This document shows, one piece after another, positions 35,651 through 44,134 of a stretch of DNA of 64,000 nt. Made by a program: the position numbers and the translations under genes. The notes under the pieces are model-generated. The model was given only the letters and a program-made list of their open reading frames with translations. It searched no databases and had not been told where the DNA came from. Positions within the stretch are counted from its first letter, which is position 1; every line of letters starts with the position of its first letter. Origin of the DNA: a virus; the IMG/VR virus record IMGVR_UViG_3300025704_000016, positions 1-64,000 of that record. The stretch is one strand, 5' to 3'.

Positions 35651-35705
35651 GAAATCCGGTGGTATGAAACAGGACCACATTTAGGACCGTTATAGTTAAC
35701 GGGTT

Positions 35706-35742
35706 GGGCAGAGAAAAGTTCGCTACTATCTCTGCCCTTTTT
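35706..35742 (+). terminator. intrinsic terminator after nrdA
   Basis: Perfect 9-bp stem gggcagaga/tctctgccc, 14-base loop, then T run. Confidence 0.9.
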
Positions 35743-35795
35743 ATTGAAACTGTTTGCTCTTTTCACATACAATAACTAAACATAAATTAAAAAAT

Positions 35796-36539
35796 ATGAA
35801 GTTAAAAATTGATCGTATTGACCAGCACGCGTTGACCAACTTTATCAATCGCGTTAAGCTAATTGACTCTTTCATCTACATGAAAATCACTAATGGTAGA
35901 ATCGAGTCTTCTGTTTATTTACCGCAGAGAGATGCAGTAAAGAGCCATGTTGTAAACATGGACCAGATTTTCCAGACTAATGAGATTGTACCTAGTGACA
36001 AAGCCCTAAAGATTGCATTCTTCGATGGTGCTAAAGTTATTGAAGCAATCAAACACTTTGAACATGATGCTATTAAAGGTGAAATTGAATTCATCGAGAA
36101 TGATGAAGAATACGTAGCATCTACGTTTAGAATCTACAACGATGAGTTAGAAGTTAAGCTATCTTGTTCAGAACCATCATTGGGCTTTAAAGATCTTACA
36201 AAAGAGCAACAAGAAGCTATCTTCTCAAGAGATAACAGTGCATTCAACTTTGAGATCGATACTCATATGATTAACAAAGTAAAGAACTTGTTTAATCTAG
36301 ACACAGAAGAAACATTTAGTATTAAAGCTAACGGTAAAGGAGTTAATGTTGATGGTAAATCATTTAGCGTTGTGATTAATCCAGAAAGCAAAGGCTCTGG
36401 TAATGCTACAGTCTATAAGAAGTATTTGAACCTGTTAGACAGGGAAGAACAAAACGTGTTCGTATCGAGCTCTAAAGTTGTCTTCCAGTCTAAGGATTCA
36501 GAAACACTATTAACTGTATCAACTTGCCAAACAGCTTAA
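35796..36539 (+). CDS. 45: sliding clamp gp45
   Basis: 247 residues (T4 gp45 is 228). Start is the ATG at 35796; an upstream in-frame ATG at 35754 lies within the post-terminator region and is less likely. The pattern of two repeated clamp-like halves, with strands such as AFFDGAKVIEAIKHF and a C-terminal SSKVVFQSKDSETLLTVSTC, fits the T4-type trimeric clamp. It holds the polymerase on DNA and, in T4, activates late transcription by binding gp55 and gp33. It directly precedes the polymerase C-half (3-base gap), echoing T4's clustering of 45 and 43. Assigned from pattern and context. Confidence 0.65.
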   Translation: MKLKIDRIDQHALTNFINRVKLIDSFIYMKITNGRIESSVYLPQRDAVKSHVVNMDQIFQTNEIVPSDKALKIAFFDGAKVIEAIKHFEHDAIKGEIEFIENDEEYVASTFRIYNDELEVKLSCSEPSLGFKDLTKEQQEAIFSRDNSAFNFEIDTHMINKVKNLFNLDTEETFSIKANGKGVNVDGKSFSVVINPESKGSGNATVYKKYLNLLDREEQNVFVSSSKVVFQSKDSETLLTVSTCQTA

Positions 36540-36542
36540 TAA

Positions 36543-37751
36543 ATGGATATAAAAGAGTTAGAAAATAAACCAATAGATCAATTGACTGATGCTGACGCTA
36601 AGCTGCTTGTAGATCACTACAAGCAGCTTTCAGCAAAGTATACAGCTTATGAGCAGGCGGTTAAGTTAACTCTTAACTCGATCTACGGAGCCTTTGGTAA
36701 CAAATGGTTTCACTTCTTCAATATCGACATTGCAGAGTCAATTACAAAACAGGGCAAGAATGCTATTCTCTACTCAGAGTCAATCTTGAACAAATATGTT
36801 CAAGAATTTTGGCATAAAGACACTGCAATTCACGAGCAATTCGGTATTAAAGTAAAGGGTAAAATAGAGAAGCCAGCTGTAATCTACATCGATACTGACT
36901 CATGTTACGTTCAGTTTCAAGATGTTTATGAGTCTATCATCTGGGAAGATGAAAGTAAGAAGATGTCAATTGACGAGTTTATCTTAGCACTTTATGGCTT
37001 TAGACTTAATAATTATATTGTTAAGTGTATGGAGATGTACGCTGAGAAACGTAATACTGATAACTTCTTAATGTTTGAGCTTGAGACTATTGCATATAAT
37101 GGTATCTGGATGAGCAAGAAGAAGTACATTCAGAATATTGCATGGGACGATAAACTAGAGAAGACCGATCGACATGCGCCTCTGAAAAAGATTAAGACGA
37201 TTGGATATGATACTATTCAATCTTCAACACCAGCATTTGTAAGAGCAAAACTAGTTGAAGCACTTAAAATTATATTTAAGAGTGCTAAAACACCAAGTGC
37301 TGAAGAATTACAAGAACTTGTTCAATTCATGAAGCAGGTCAGAAAAGAGTTCCAGCTTGCAGATATTGACGAGATCTCATTTAACAGAAGGACAAACAAT
37401 ATTGAGAAATATATTGTTGACGACCAGATTGAATTTCAAGTTGGTCTAAAATGTCCGGCCAATGTTAAAGCAGCAGGTTACTACAACTACCTGCTTAATA
37501 TGAACTCTAAATTTAAAACAAAGTATAAAGTAATTGGTAACGGTGAGAAGCTAAAGATCTACAACTGTAAGAGTCCAATCAGTGAAGTTTATGCCTATCT
37601 ACCAGGTGAACATCCTTATGAGTTTGCACCAGAGATAGACTACGACACTCAGTTTGAAAAGGCAATGATTGACCCGTTAAACAGAGTACTTACAGCAATC
37701 GGTCTACAGACACTTGACACTAATCTACTTTATGCATCAGCACTATTTTAA
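36543..37751 (+). CDS. 43B: DNA polymerase gp43, C-terminal half (motifs B and C)
   Basis: 402 residues. Starts with a new N-terminus of fingers helices, then motif B KLTLNSIYGAFGN (41-53) and motif C YIDTDSCYV (Asp117, Asp119), followed by thumb regions. It lacks exonuclease and motif A, which lie 3.9 kb upstream. The start codon follows the clamp gene by three bases and has its own A-rich leader, so it is a true gene, not a fragment. The C-terminus ends YASALF, in the place where T4-type polymerases carry the clamp-binding tail. Confidence 0.9.
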   Translation: MDIKELENKPIDQLTDADAKLLVDHYKQLSAKYTAYEQAVKLTLNSIYGAFGNKWFHFFNIDIAESITKQGKNAILYSESILNKYVQEFWHKDTAIHEQFGIKVKGKIEKPAVIYIDTDSCYVQFQDVYESIIWEDESKKMSIDEFILALYGFRLNNYIVKCMEMYAEKRNTDNFLMFELETIAYNGIWMSKKKYIQNIAWDDKLEKTDRHAPLKKIKTIGYDTIQSSTPAFVRAKLVEALKIIFKSAKTPSAEELQELVQFMKQVRKEFQLADIDEISFNRRTNNIEKYIVDDQIEFQVGLKCPANVKAAGYYNYLLNMNSKFKTKYKVIGNGEKLKIYNCKSPISEVYAYLPGEHPYEFAPEIDYDTQFEKAMIDPLNRVLTAIGLQTLDTNLLYASALF

Positions 37752-37753
37752 TT

Positions 37754-37945
37754 ATGGACAATTTTTACGAAGTAATCAGACAAATGGCAAAAGACACTCC
37801 TAATGATTCAGAATTAGGCGGTAAAATAAGACACTTGTTTTGCCAGATTGACAAAGAGAACGCTAAAAAGCTAAATGCTCAAAAAGCAGCATCTAATCAG
37901 ATCGATCTTGAGGACATGATAAACGAAGTCAACAATGGAGATTAG
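37754..37945 (+). CDS. small hypothetical protein
   Basis: 63 residues, charged and helical, starting two bases after 43B. It contains a single Cys (HLFCQIDKE) and an acidic C-terminus. No family recognised. Part of the tight polymerase-to-UvsX operon. Confidence 0.5.
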   Translation: MDNFYEVIRQMAKDTPNDSELGGKIRHLFCQIDKENAKKLNAQKAASNQIDLEDMINEVNNGD

Positions 37946-37946
37946 T

Positions 37947-38114
37947 ATGAATAAAGAACAACATGAGTTTGTTCTAAAATATCAAAAGATCTACGATCGA
38001 CTTGCTCAGTTAGAGGGCAGAATGCAGGAACTGCAGGCAGAAAGCCAGGCCTTAATCGAAGAGCTTGAAACATTACGTGAAGAAGAACGTACAAAATTTA
38101 AAACAGAAGAATAA
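37947..38114 (+). CDS. small coiled-coil protein
   Basis: 55 residues from ATG 37947, one base after the previous stop. Sequence is a single amphipathic helix with heptads (DRLAQLEGRMQELQAESQA). It ends two bases before uvsX. Function unknown; the tight spacing and clean coding frame between neighbours support it as real. Confidence 0.55.
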   Translation: MNKEQHEFVLKYQKIYDRLAQLEGRMQELQAESQALIEELETLREEERTKFKTEE

Positions 38115-38116
38115 TT

Positions 38117-39238
38117 ATGGCAAAAACTAAGAATAAAGAGTTCAGCTTTGACGATATTAACGCTGAATTAGCAAACTTAAATCCATTAGGTTCAGTAATG
38201 GAACACTCTAGTTTTAGTGAAGTTACAGAGTGGATTGACACTGGTAACTACCACTTAAATGCATGTGTTAGTGGAACTCTATTTGGTGGTTGGCCAAACA
38301 ACAGATCTTGCTCAATTGCAGGACCTTCTGGAACCGGTAAGACATATCTAATTCTAAACTCAATCCATCGTGCGATTGAAATGGGCTACAACATCATATT
38401 TTATGATTCAGAAGCCGCTGTTGATAGAGACCTTATGAAGAAATTCGGTATTGACACTACTAAAGTTAACTATCAGCCGGTAAACACAGTACAAGATTTT
38501 AGAACCTCTATTACTACGATCACATCTAGAATGCAAGAGGCCAAGCGTGCTGGTGCTGAACTACCTAAGATGATGTTTATCTTAGATTCAGCAGGTAACT
38601 TAGCTACGGCCAAAGAGATTGAAGATGCTAAGTCAGGCAGTGACAAGTCTGATATGACACGCTCTAAAGTGCTTAAGTCAATCTTTAGAATTATCATGAC
38701 ACCAATGGCCGACTTAAAGATTCCTTTTATCTTTACTAACCATACATACCAGACACAGAGCTTTATTTCACAGCAAGTTGCCGGTGGTGGTACAGGACCT
38801 GAATATGCAGCATCAATCGTACTCTTTTTAAACAAGGCACAGCTCAAAGAAGGTGGTGAAAAGGCCGGTATTATTGTAACTGCAAAACCAAACAAGAACA
38901 GATTTGCAAAACCAAATCCAATTAAGTTTCATCTACACTTTAGTGAAGGTATGAACAGATACGTAGGTCTAGAGAACTACATTGACTGGGAAGATATTGG
39001 TATTGCACGTGGCAGTATTGAAAAAGGCCAGAAAGTGCCAAAGGCAACGGCTCGTGGCTGGATCTGTAAGCACCTAGAAGAGGTTATACCTAACAACGAA
39101 TTCTTTACCGATAAGGTCTTTACCCAAGAAGTTCTTGAGAAGATTGATAAGAAAATATACGACCTGTTCAACTACAATACAGACGTTCAGTTTGATGTAG
39201 ACGATATTATGGAAAGTACGGTAGAAGATGAGGATTAA
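38117..39238 (+). CDS. uvsX: UvsX recombinase (RecA-like)
   Basis: 373 residues (T4 UvsX 391). Walker A GPSGTGKT (69-76), Walker B-like MMFILDSAGNL, and the RecA-type NHTYQTQSF and GGGTGPEYAASIVLFL segments that form the DNA-binding loop and glutamine switch region. The C-terminus is acidic (DDIMESTVEDED). It performs strand exchange in recombination-dependent replication with UvsY and gp32. Overlaps the following gene by 11 bases. Confidence 0.9.
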   Translation: MAKTKNKEFSFDDINAELANLNPLGSVMEHSSFSEVTEWIDTGNYHLNACVSGTLFGGWPNNRSCSIAGPSGTGKTYLILNSIHRAIEMGYNIIFYDSEAAVDRDLMKKFGIDTTKVNYQPVNTVQDFRTSITTITSRMQEAKRAGAELPKMMFILDSAGNLATAKEIEDAKSGSDKSDMTRSKVLKSIFRIIMTPMADLKIPFIFTNHTYQTQSFISQQVAGGGTGPEYAASIVLFLNKAQLKEGGEKAGIIVTAKPNKNRFAKPNPIKFHLHFSEGMNRYVGLENYIDWEDIGIARGSIEKGQKVPKATARGWICKHLEEVIPNNEFFTDKVFTQEVLEKIDKKIYDLFNYNTDVQFDVDDIMESTVEDED

Positions 39239-39527
39239 TGAAGATAAGCTGCCGATTAAATATGTGATTGGTATTGAGAAAGATCTACCGGGCTGGCCAA
39301 CAGGCATGGACATTGTCTATAATGAAATTACAATGTGTGTGCGTAACACAGACAGATATAAAGGTACTTTCACTCTACACGCTTTAAAAACATACCGTTT
39401 CCCAGAAGTAGAAGAAGAACATCTAGTGGCCTCATTAAACGAGGCTGTTACCGATGGTCTACTAGAACAAACTAACCAAGAAGATGGCAAAGAGGCTTAT
39501 AAGATTCTAATGAATCCATTTGAGTAA
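39228..39527 (+). CDS. small hypothetical protein
   Basis: 99 residues, soluble alpha/beta. The start overlaps the uvsX stop. A central NTDRYKGTFTLHALKTYRF segment is followed by an acidic helix. No family recognised. Its position between UvsX and the gp41 helicase suggests an accessory replication role, by context only. Confidence 0.55.
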   Translation: MRINEDKLPIKYVIGIEKDLPGWPTGMDIVYNEITMCVRNTDRYKGTFTLHALKTYRFPEVEEEHLVASLNEAVTDGLLEQTNQEDGKEAYKILMNPFE

Positions 39528-39550
39528 ACCTCATATAACAATAAAAATAT

Positions 39551-40867
39551 ATGCAATTCGGACAAGACTTTGAGAAGATATTCTTTAGACTATCTTTGGC
39601 CAAGCCAAAATATCTACAGGCTATTAAGACTGACTATTATCAGTCTGAAGAGATTGATATTTTAAGCTATCTTGCAAACAAGTTTTATGTTAAGTTCAAT
39701 GAGACACCATCAAAGGACCAACTAAAACTACTTGCACAGAACAGCAAGCGAGCTAAAGAAAAAGTCACAGACAGCATCTTAGACCTGCTCTTTGACGTTG
39801 ATCTAGATCAGTATGATGATGAGTGGCTAACAGATACTGCAGAGTCTTGGATTAAATGGAAAACATTTAACACATCACTTACTGATACAATTGAGTTTAT
39901 TAAGACAACTCAAGTTACACCAGAGAATACTGAGAGTATTATTCAGAAAGTTAAAGGCTTAATCAACGAACGTAACAACATTACCTTTAACTCAGATCTG
40001 GGTCTAGACTTCTTTAACCCAGAAGATCACGATCAGAAAGAGACTGATAAAGTAAGCTCTGGTTACAACTTTGTTGATAGACTACTTGGTGGTGGTTATG
40101 ACAAAGGCGGTAACTTAATCGTTTATGCTGGTGAACAAAACATTGGTAAATCAATTTATCTAGCTAACGACGCAGCAAGCTTTGTTAAGATGGGCACAAA
40201 CACCGTTGTAATTACAGCGGAAATGGCAGCACATAAGTTTGTAAAACGTATTGGTTCAAACTTACTATCTATTAATATAAGTGAATATGCTGACAAGTCT
40301 AAGAACAGAGACTTAATGAAGCGTAAGCTTGAGACCGTGGGTGATGGCTTTACTCCTCCTGGTCAACTCTTTGTTAAACAAATGCCAACGTCACAAGCAA
40401 CAGTACTTGATATTGAGGCTTATATTAGTCAGATTGAAGAAGAACGTCAGATTAAAATCGGTGCAGTTGTAATTGACTACATAAACATTTTGGCCAACTA
40501 CCGTAACTTAAATACGGAGAATACATATATGAAGATTAAGCAGATTGCAGAGGACTTAAGAGCAATGGGTCAACGCAATGACTGGTTGATCGTAACAGCA
40601 ACTCAGATTACACGAAGCGGTTATAACTCAAGCGACATTACAATGTCCGACATTGCAGAATCAGCTGGTCTATCACACACTGCCGATATTATGTACGGTA
40701 TTATTCAAGATGATCTAATGCGAGCAAATGAAGAATACTGGCTTAAGATCTTAAAGATAAGAGACGGTGAAGGAAAGGGCACTAAATGTAAGTTGAACAT
40801 CAACTGGAACTATATGCGCCTAATAGAAACAGAAGAATTAAGCACATCAAATTTACACGGAATATAA
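39551..40867 (+). CDS. 41: replicative DnaB-type helicase gp41
   Basis: 438 residues (T4 gp41 475). RecA-type motor with Walker A GEQNIGKS (194-201), ITAEMAAHKF (motif 1a region), VVIDYINIL (Walker B) and VTATQITRSGY (motif 3). The ~150-residue N-terminal domain is the helical domain for primase interaction. It unwinds the lagging-strand template as a hexamer. The stop overlaps the next start in TAATG. Confidence 0.9.
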   Translation: MQFGQDFEKIFFRLSLAKPKYLQAIKTDYYQSEEIDILSYLANKFYVKFNETPSKDQLKLLAQNSKRAKEKVTDSILDLLFDVDLDQYDDEWLTDTAESWIKWKTFNTSLTDTIEFIKTTQVTPENTESIIQKVKGLINERNNITFNSDLGLDFFNPEDHDQKETDKVSSGYNFVDRLLGGGYDKGGNLIVYAGEQNIGKSIYLANDAASFVKMGTNTVVITAEMAAHKFVKRIGSNLLSINISEYADKSKNRDLMKRKLETVGDGFTPPGQLFVKQMPTSQATVLDIEAYISQIEEERQIKIGAVVIDYINILANYRNLNTENTYMKIKQIAEDLRAMGQRNDWLIVTATQITRSGYNSSDITMSDIAESAGLSHTADIMYGIIQDDLMRANEEYWLKILKIRDGEGKGTKCKLNINWNYMRLIETEELSTSNLHGI

Positions 40868-41304
40868 TGAATAGAGATAAAATATTTGACAATAACTTTG
40901 ATTCACCGGATTTTGAGATAAATTCAAACATGTCGTTTGAACTCGATTCTAGTTTCAAAGACACCCTAGATGAAGACATCAAGATTCATTATGACATGAT
41001 TGCTAATAAGATCCATAAATTGATCGAGCTTTCACGTTTTAAGCAGTTTAATGATGTTGATGACCTAGGTAGATGTAAGAAGCTGAAGAAGTCAGACATC
41101 AACGATGTATATGGTTACATTGTTGATGAGATGAAAGCTAAATTTAGCAGAATAGACATTTTTAGCGAAATGTGTGTGTACTTCGATATTAAACCTGATA
41201 AGTTTTATAGTTCATTGAGTAACGTCTACAAAGAAGACTTAATTCAAGAACTAGATTTAAGAACTGGTGTTTTAGAGAGAAAAAACATTAACAAGTTATT
41301 TTAA
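40867..41304 (+). CDS. gp33-like late-transcription co-activator (candidate)
   Basis: 145 residues, acidic N-terminus then basic helical part. The C-terminal section IDIFSEMCVYFDIKPDKFY...KEDLIQELD follows the pattern of cyanophage gp33 (helix, CE-like segment, I-x-P-E, K..L..E). It ends INKLF, consistent with a hydrophobic clamp-binding tail, which T4 gp33 needs to link RNA polymerase to the sliding clamp. It lies between gp41 and gp47. Together with the gp55 gene and the GATATATA elements it would complete a T4-type late-transcription set. Similarity is only pattern-level. Confidence 0.4.
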   Translation: MNRDKIFDNNFDSPDFEINSNMSFELDSSFKDTLDEDIKIHYDMIANKIHKLIELSRFKQFNDVDDLGRCKKLKKSDINDVYGYIVDEMKAKFSRIDIFSEMCVYFDIKPDKFYSSLSNVYKEDLIQELDLRTGVLERKNINKLF

Positions 41305-42420
41305 ATGATTGAGCCTAAAGTAATTGAAGCAGGAGCGAAAAGGGTTTGGGTATTAGGCGATCTTCATTTTGGCGTTAGAGCCAATTCACAAGAGTGGTTA
41401 GCTATCCAAAAGCAGTTTTTCGAAGAATTGTTTATCCCAACATTAAAGAAGCATGTAAAGCCAGGTGATGTTTTAGTCCAGGTTGGTGATACATTTGACA
41501 ACAGACAGAGTATTAATATCAAAGTATTAAACTATGCTGTTGATCTATTTGAGAGACTTGGTGAAATTCTGCCAGTCTACGTTATTGTCGGAAATCATGA
41601 TATTTGGGCAAAGAAAACAAATGAAGTATCATCAATCGATACTTTAAAATGGATTCCAAACGTACAGATCTATAAGGACCCTGAACTTTTAAAATGGTCC
41701 GGTAGAAATATACTACTGATGCCATGGCGTAGAGATACTACGCATGAGACTGAGACACTGGCAGAATACCCACAGTCAGATGTTGTATTCTGTCATTCAG
41801 AAGTTAAAGGCATCTACCTAAACTCTAAAGTACGTAATGAGCATGGTACCGAGACCAATGTTTACAGTAAGTATACTAGAGTCTACAGTGGCCACATACA
41901 CTACAGACAAGAGAAGGATAAACTCTTGATGGTTGGTGTGCCTTACCAGCTAACAAGATCAGACGCTAACAATCCGAAAGGCTTCGACCTGGTTGATTTA
42001 GAAGACATGTCAGAGACCTTCTTTGAAAACCATATATCACCACGTTTTGTTAAATACAACATCACACAACTCTTCGATATAACTCTAGGAAGCTTTAAGA
42101 AGCAGATTAACAATAACTTTGTAGATCTGTTTGTACCAAGCCAAATTGCAAGCACAAGTGCTCTAAGCCATCTGGTTAATAAGATCCAACATGTTAGTCG
42201 TAGATTAGAACCCAACATCTACCAAGAAGAGAACTGGATCGACAAGGATTTTCATGACATCGACAAGATTGAAGAAATGTACAAGGATTATAACATCATG
42301 AATCTATGTAACATGTACGTTGAAGGTATTCAAGAAGACGATGAGTTGAAACAAAAGCTAAAAGATAAGCTAAAACAACTGTACACGCAAGCTGCGTACA
42401 ATTACGAGACTGACGAATGA
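41305..42420 (+). CDS. 47: recombination nuclease subunit gp47 (Mre11/SbcD-like)
   Basis: 371 residues. Calcineurin-like phosphoesterase motifs in order: GDLHFG, GDTFDNRQ, VGNHDIW, CHSEVKG and YSGHIHY. With gp46 it forms the Mre11/Rad50-type complex that resects DNA ends and degrades host DNA. Starts directly after the upstream stop and overlaps gp46 by four bases (ATGA). Confidence 0.92.
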   Translation: MIEPKVIEAGAKRVWVLGDLHFGVRANSQEWLAIQKQFFEELFIPTLKKHVKPGDVLVQVGDTFDNRQSINIKVLNYAVDLFERLGEILPVYVIVGNHDIWAKKTNEVSSIDTLKWIPNVQIYKDPELLKWSGRNILLMPWRRDTTHETETLAEYPQSDVVFCHSEVKGIYLNSKVRNEHGTETNVYSKYTRVYSGHIHYRQEKDKLLMVGVPYQLTRSDANNPKGFDLVDLEDMSETFFENHISPRFVKYNITQLFDITLGSFKKQINNNFVDLFVPSQIASTSALSHLVNKIQHVSRRLEPNIYQEENWIDKDFHDIDKIEEMYKDYNIMNLCNMYVEGIQEDDELKQKLKDKLKQLYTQAAYNYETDE

Positions 42421-44087
42421 GAATAGATTACATTGAGTTTAAAAACTTTGCGAGTTACGGTAATCAAAAACAGAGGCTAGAATTCAAAAAAGATGGCTCA
42501 GAGTTATTTTTAACTCTAGGTAAGAATGGTGATGGTAAAACAACTATCGCTAACGCCATTATTTTTGCACTCTACGGTAAGGTTGAAGGTGTAAAGTTAA
42601 GTGATCTGCCAAACAGAATCAACAAAGAACTTTGGGTTAAGGTTGGTATTCAGTGTGGCACGATCAATGTTGAGATTGAGCGCGGTCTTGCACCTACTAA
42701 GTTTAACGTACTAATCAACGGCGTTGAGTTTGACAAAGCAGGCAAGCGCAGCGTCCAAGAGTACTTGGAAGAAGAGGTCTATGGTATACCGTATCACGTC
42801 TTCAAGAATATTATCATTCTTTCAATCAATGACTTTAAGTCTTTCTTGACAATGAATGGCGCCGACAAACGCCAGATTATTGACAGGATGTTTGGCTTTT
42901 CAATCTTAAACGATATGCAGCGCGCAATCAAAGAAGAGCGCAAGTCGGTTAAGATGGACATTGACAACTATGAATCTGAGTTAAATCAGACCATGGAGTC
43001 AATCAAGTCAGTACGCCATAAGCTCAATACGCTGCTTGAAGAATCAAGTGAGAAGAATGCTAGTAAGATTAAAGAGCTAAAAGAGAGTCTGGTTGCCTTG
43101 AACGAAGAGGCTAAAACAATGAAGGTCGATGCAGATCAGATCAGCGAGAACATTACAACCAAGAAGGACGAATATGAAAGCCAAAGAACAGATGCCAGCT
43201 CTTTAAAGCATGAGCTTGACTATCTTAAGAAGAAGCTAGAGTTATATGAAGATGGGCACTGTCCAACTTGTGAAACTAAGCTAGACTCAGAGTGGCATAT
43301 GGAGAAGAAAGATGAGTATGCTACTAAGATTGAAGAGGACACTAAGAAGATCAAGTCAATTAAACTTGAGATGGATGCAATCACTGCGAACGCAACAGAG
43401 CTAAAAGAGTCTAAGAAGAGCATCGATACAAAGATCAACGACATTAAGTATAACATGAAGTCAATGAAGGCAGAACTTGTCAAGATTAAAGAGACTTCAA
43501 GTGGTGATGAGTTTGACCATCTTAAGAGCTTGATTGAACAGTTTGAAGAATCTGAAATTGAGAAATCAAACAAGCGCGATCAGCTAAGCGGCGACTATAA
43601 CTTTATGAGCATTGTTGAGCAAGTCTTAGGTGAAGATGGTGTTAAGAATCTAGCGGTAAAGACAATCTTACCAGGCTTAAATGCGAACATTGCAGCGATG
43701 GCTCAAACAATGCACTTACCTTTCCATATTCGATTTGATGAGAAGTTTAACTGTATTATCAATCACCTTGGTGAAGATATTAACCCGTTAACCTTATCAA
43801 CGGGTGAGCGTAAGAAAGCAGACTTTATTATTATCATAGCTATTATTAAGATCTTGAAGCTAAGGTTCCCACAACTGAACTTACTCTTCTTAGATGAGTT
43901 ATTGAGTTCAGTTGACCACGACGGCGTCTACAATATTCTAAAGATCTTAAACCAGGTTATTAAAGAGAACAAGATTAATACCTTTGTGATTAACCATACG
44001 GTTCTGCCACATGAGATCTTTGATAAGAAGATTCAGATCTACAGAGAGAACGGCTTTTCTAAGTTCGAGATCGGCAGCATAGAATAA
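42417..44087 (+). CDS. 46: recombination nuclease ATPase gp46 (Rad50/SbcC-like)
   Basis: 556 residues, T4 gp46 length (560). Walker A GKNGDGKTT (35-43), long central coiled coil with a zinc hook CPTC (Cys282, Cys285), ABC signature LSTGERKKADF from residue 460, and Walker B LLFLDELLSSVD. ATP-driven partner of gp47. The gap to the next gene contains a late promoter, marking the switch from the replication to the late transcription unit. Confidence 0.93.
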   Translation: MRIDYIEFKNFASYGNQKQRLEFKKDGSELFLTLGKNGDGKTTIANAIIFALYGKVEGVKLSDLPNRINKELWVKVGIQCGTINVEIERGLAPTKFNVLINGVEFDKAGKRSVQEYLEEEVYGIPYHVFKNIIILSINDFKSFLTMNGADKRQIIDRMFGFSILNDMQRAIKEERKSVKMDIDNYESELNQTMESIKSVRHKLNTLLEESSEKNASKIKELKESLVALNEEAKTMKVDADQISENITTKKDEYESQRTDASSLKHELDYLKKKLELYEDGHCPTCETKLDSEWHMEKKDEYATKIEEDTKKIKSIKLEMDAITANATELKESKKSIDTKINDIKYNMKSMKAELVKIKETSSGDEFDHLKSLIEQFEESEIEKSNKRDQLSGDYNFMSIVEQVLGEDGVKNLAVKTILPGLNANIAAMAQTMHLPFHIRFDEKFNCIINHLGEDINPLTLSTGERKKADFIIIIAIIKILKLRFPQLNLLFLDELLSSVDHDGVYNILKILNQVIKENKINTFVINHTVLPHEIFDKKIQIYRENGFSKFEIGSIE

Positions 44088-44103
44088 CATAATAATTCAG
44101 TAG

Positions 44104-44112
44104 GATATATAC
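44104..44112 (+). promoter_or_regulatory. late-type promoter element GATATATAC
   Basis: GATATATAC, 31 bases before the ATG at 44135. First element of the central late region. Confidence 0.65.
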
Positions 44113-44134
44113 TAAAAAACAAACATATTCTACA

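Noticed and set aside
35651-35795. tRNA or small gene between nrdA and the clamp
   Set aside because: Only a short ccgtta/taacgg hairpin and the terminator are visible; there is no cloverleaf and no credible frame.
32625-36542. Intron or intein explaining the polymerase split
   Set aside because: Both halves have their own stop and start codons, the gap holds complete unrelated genes with terminators, and I see no intein splice motifs or intron core.
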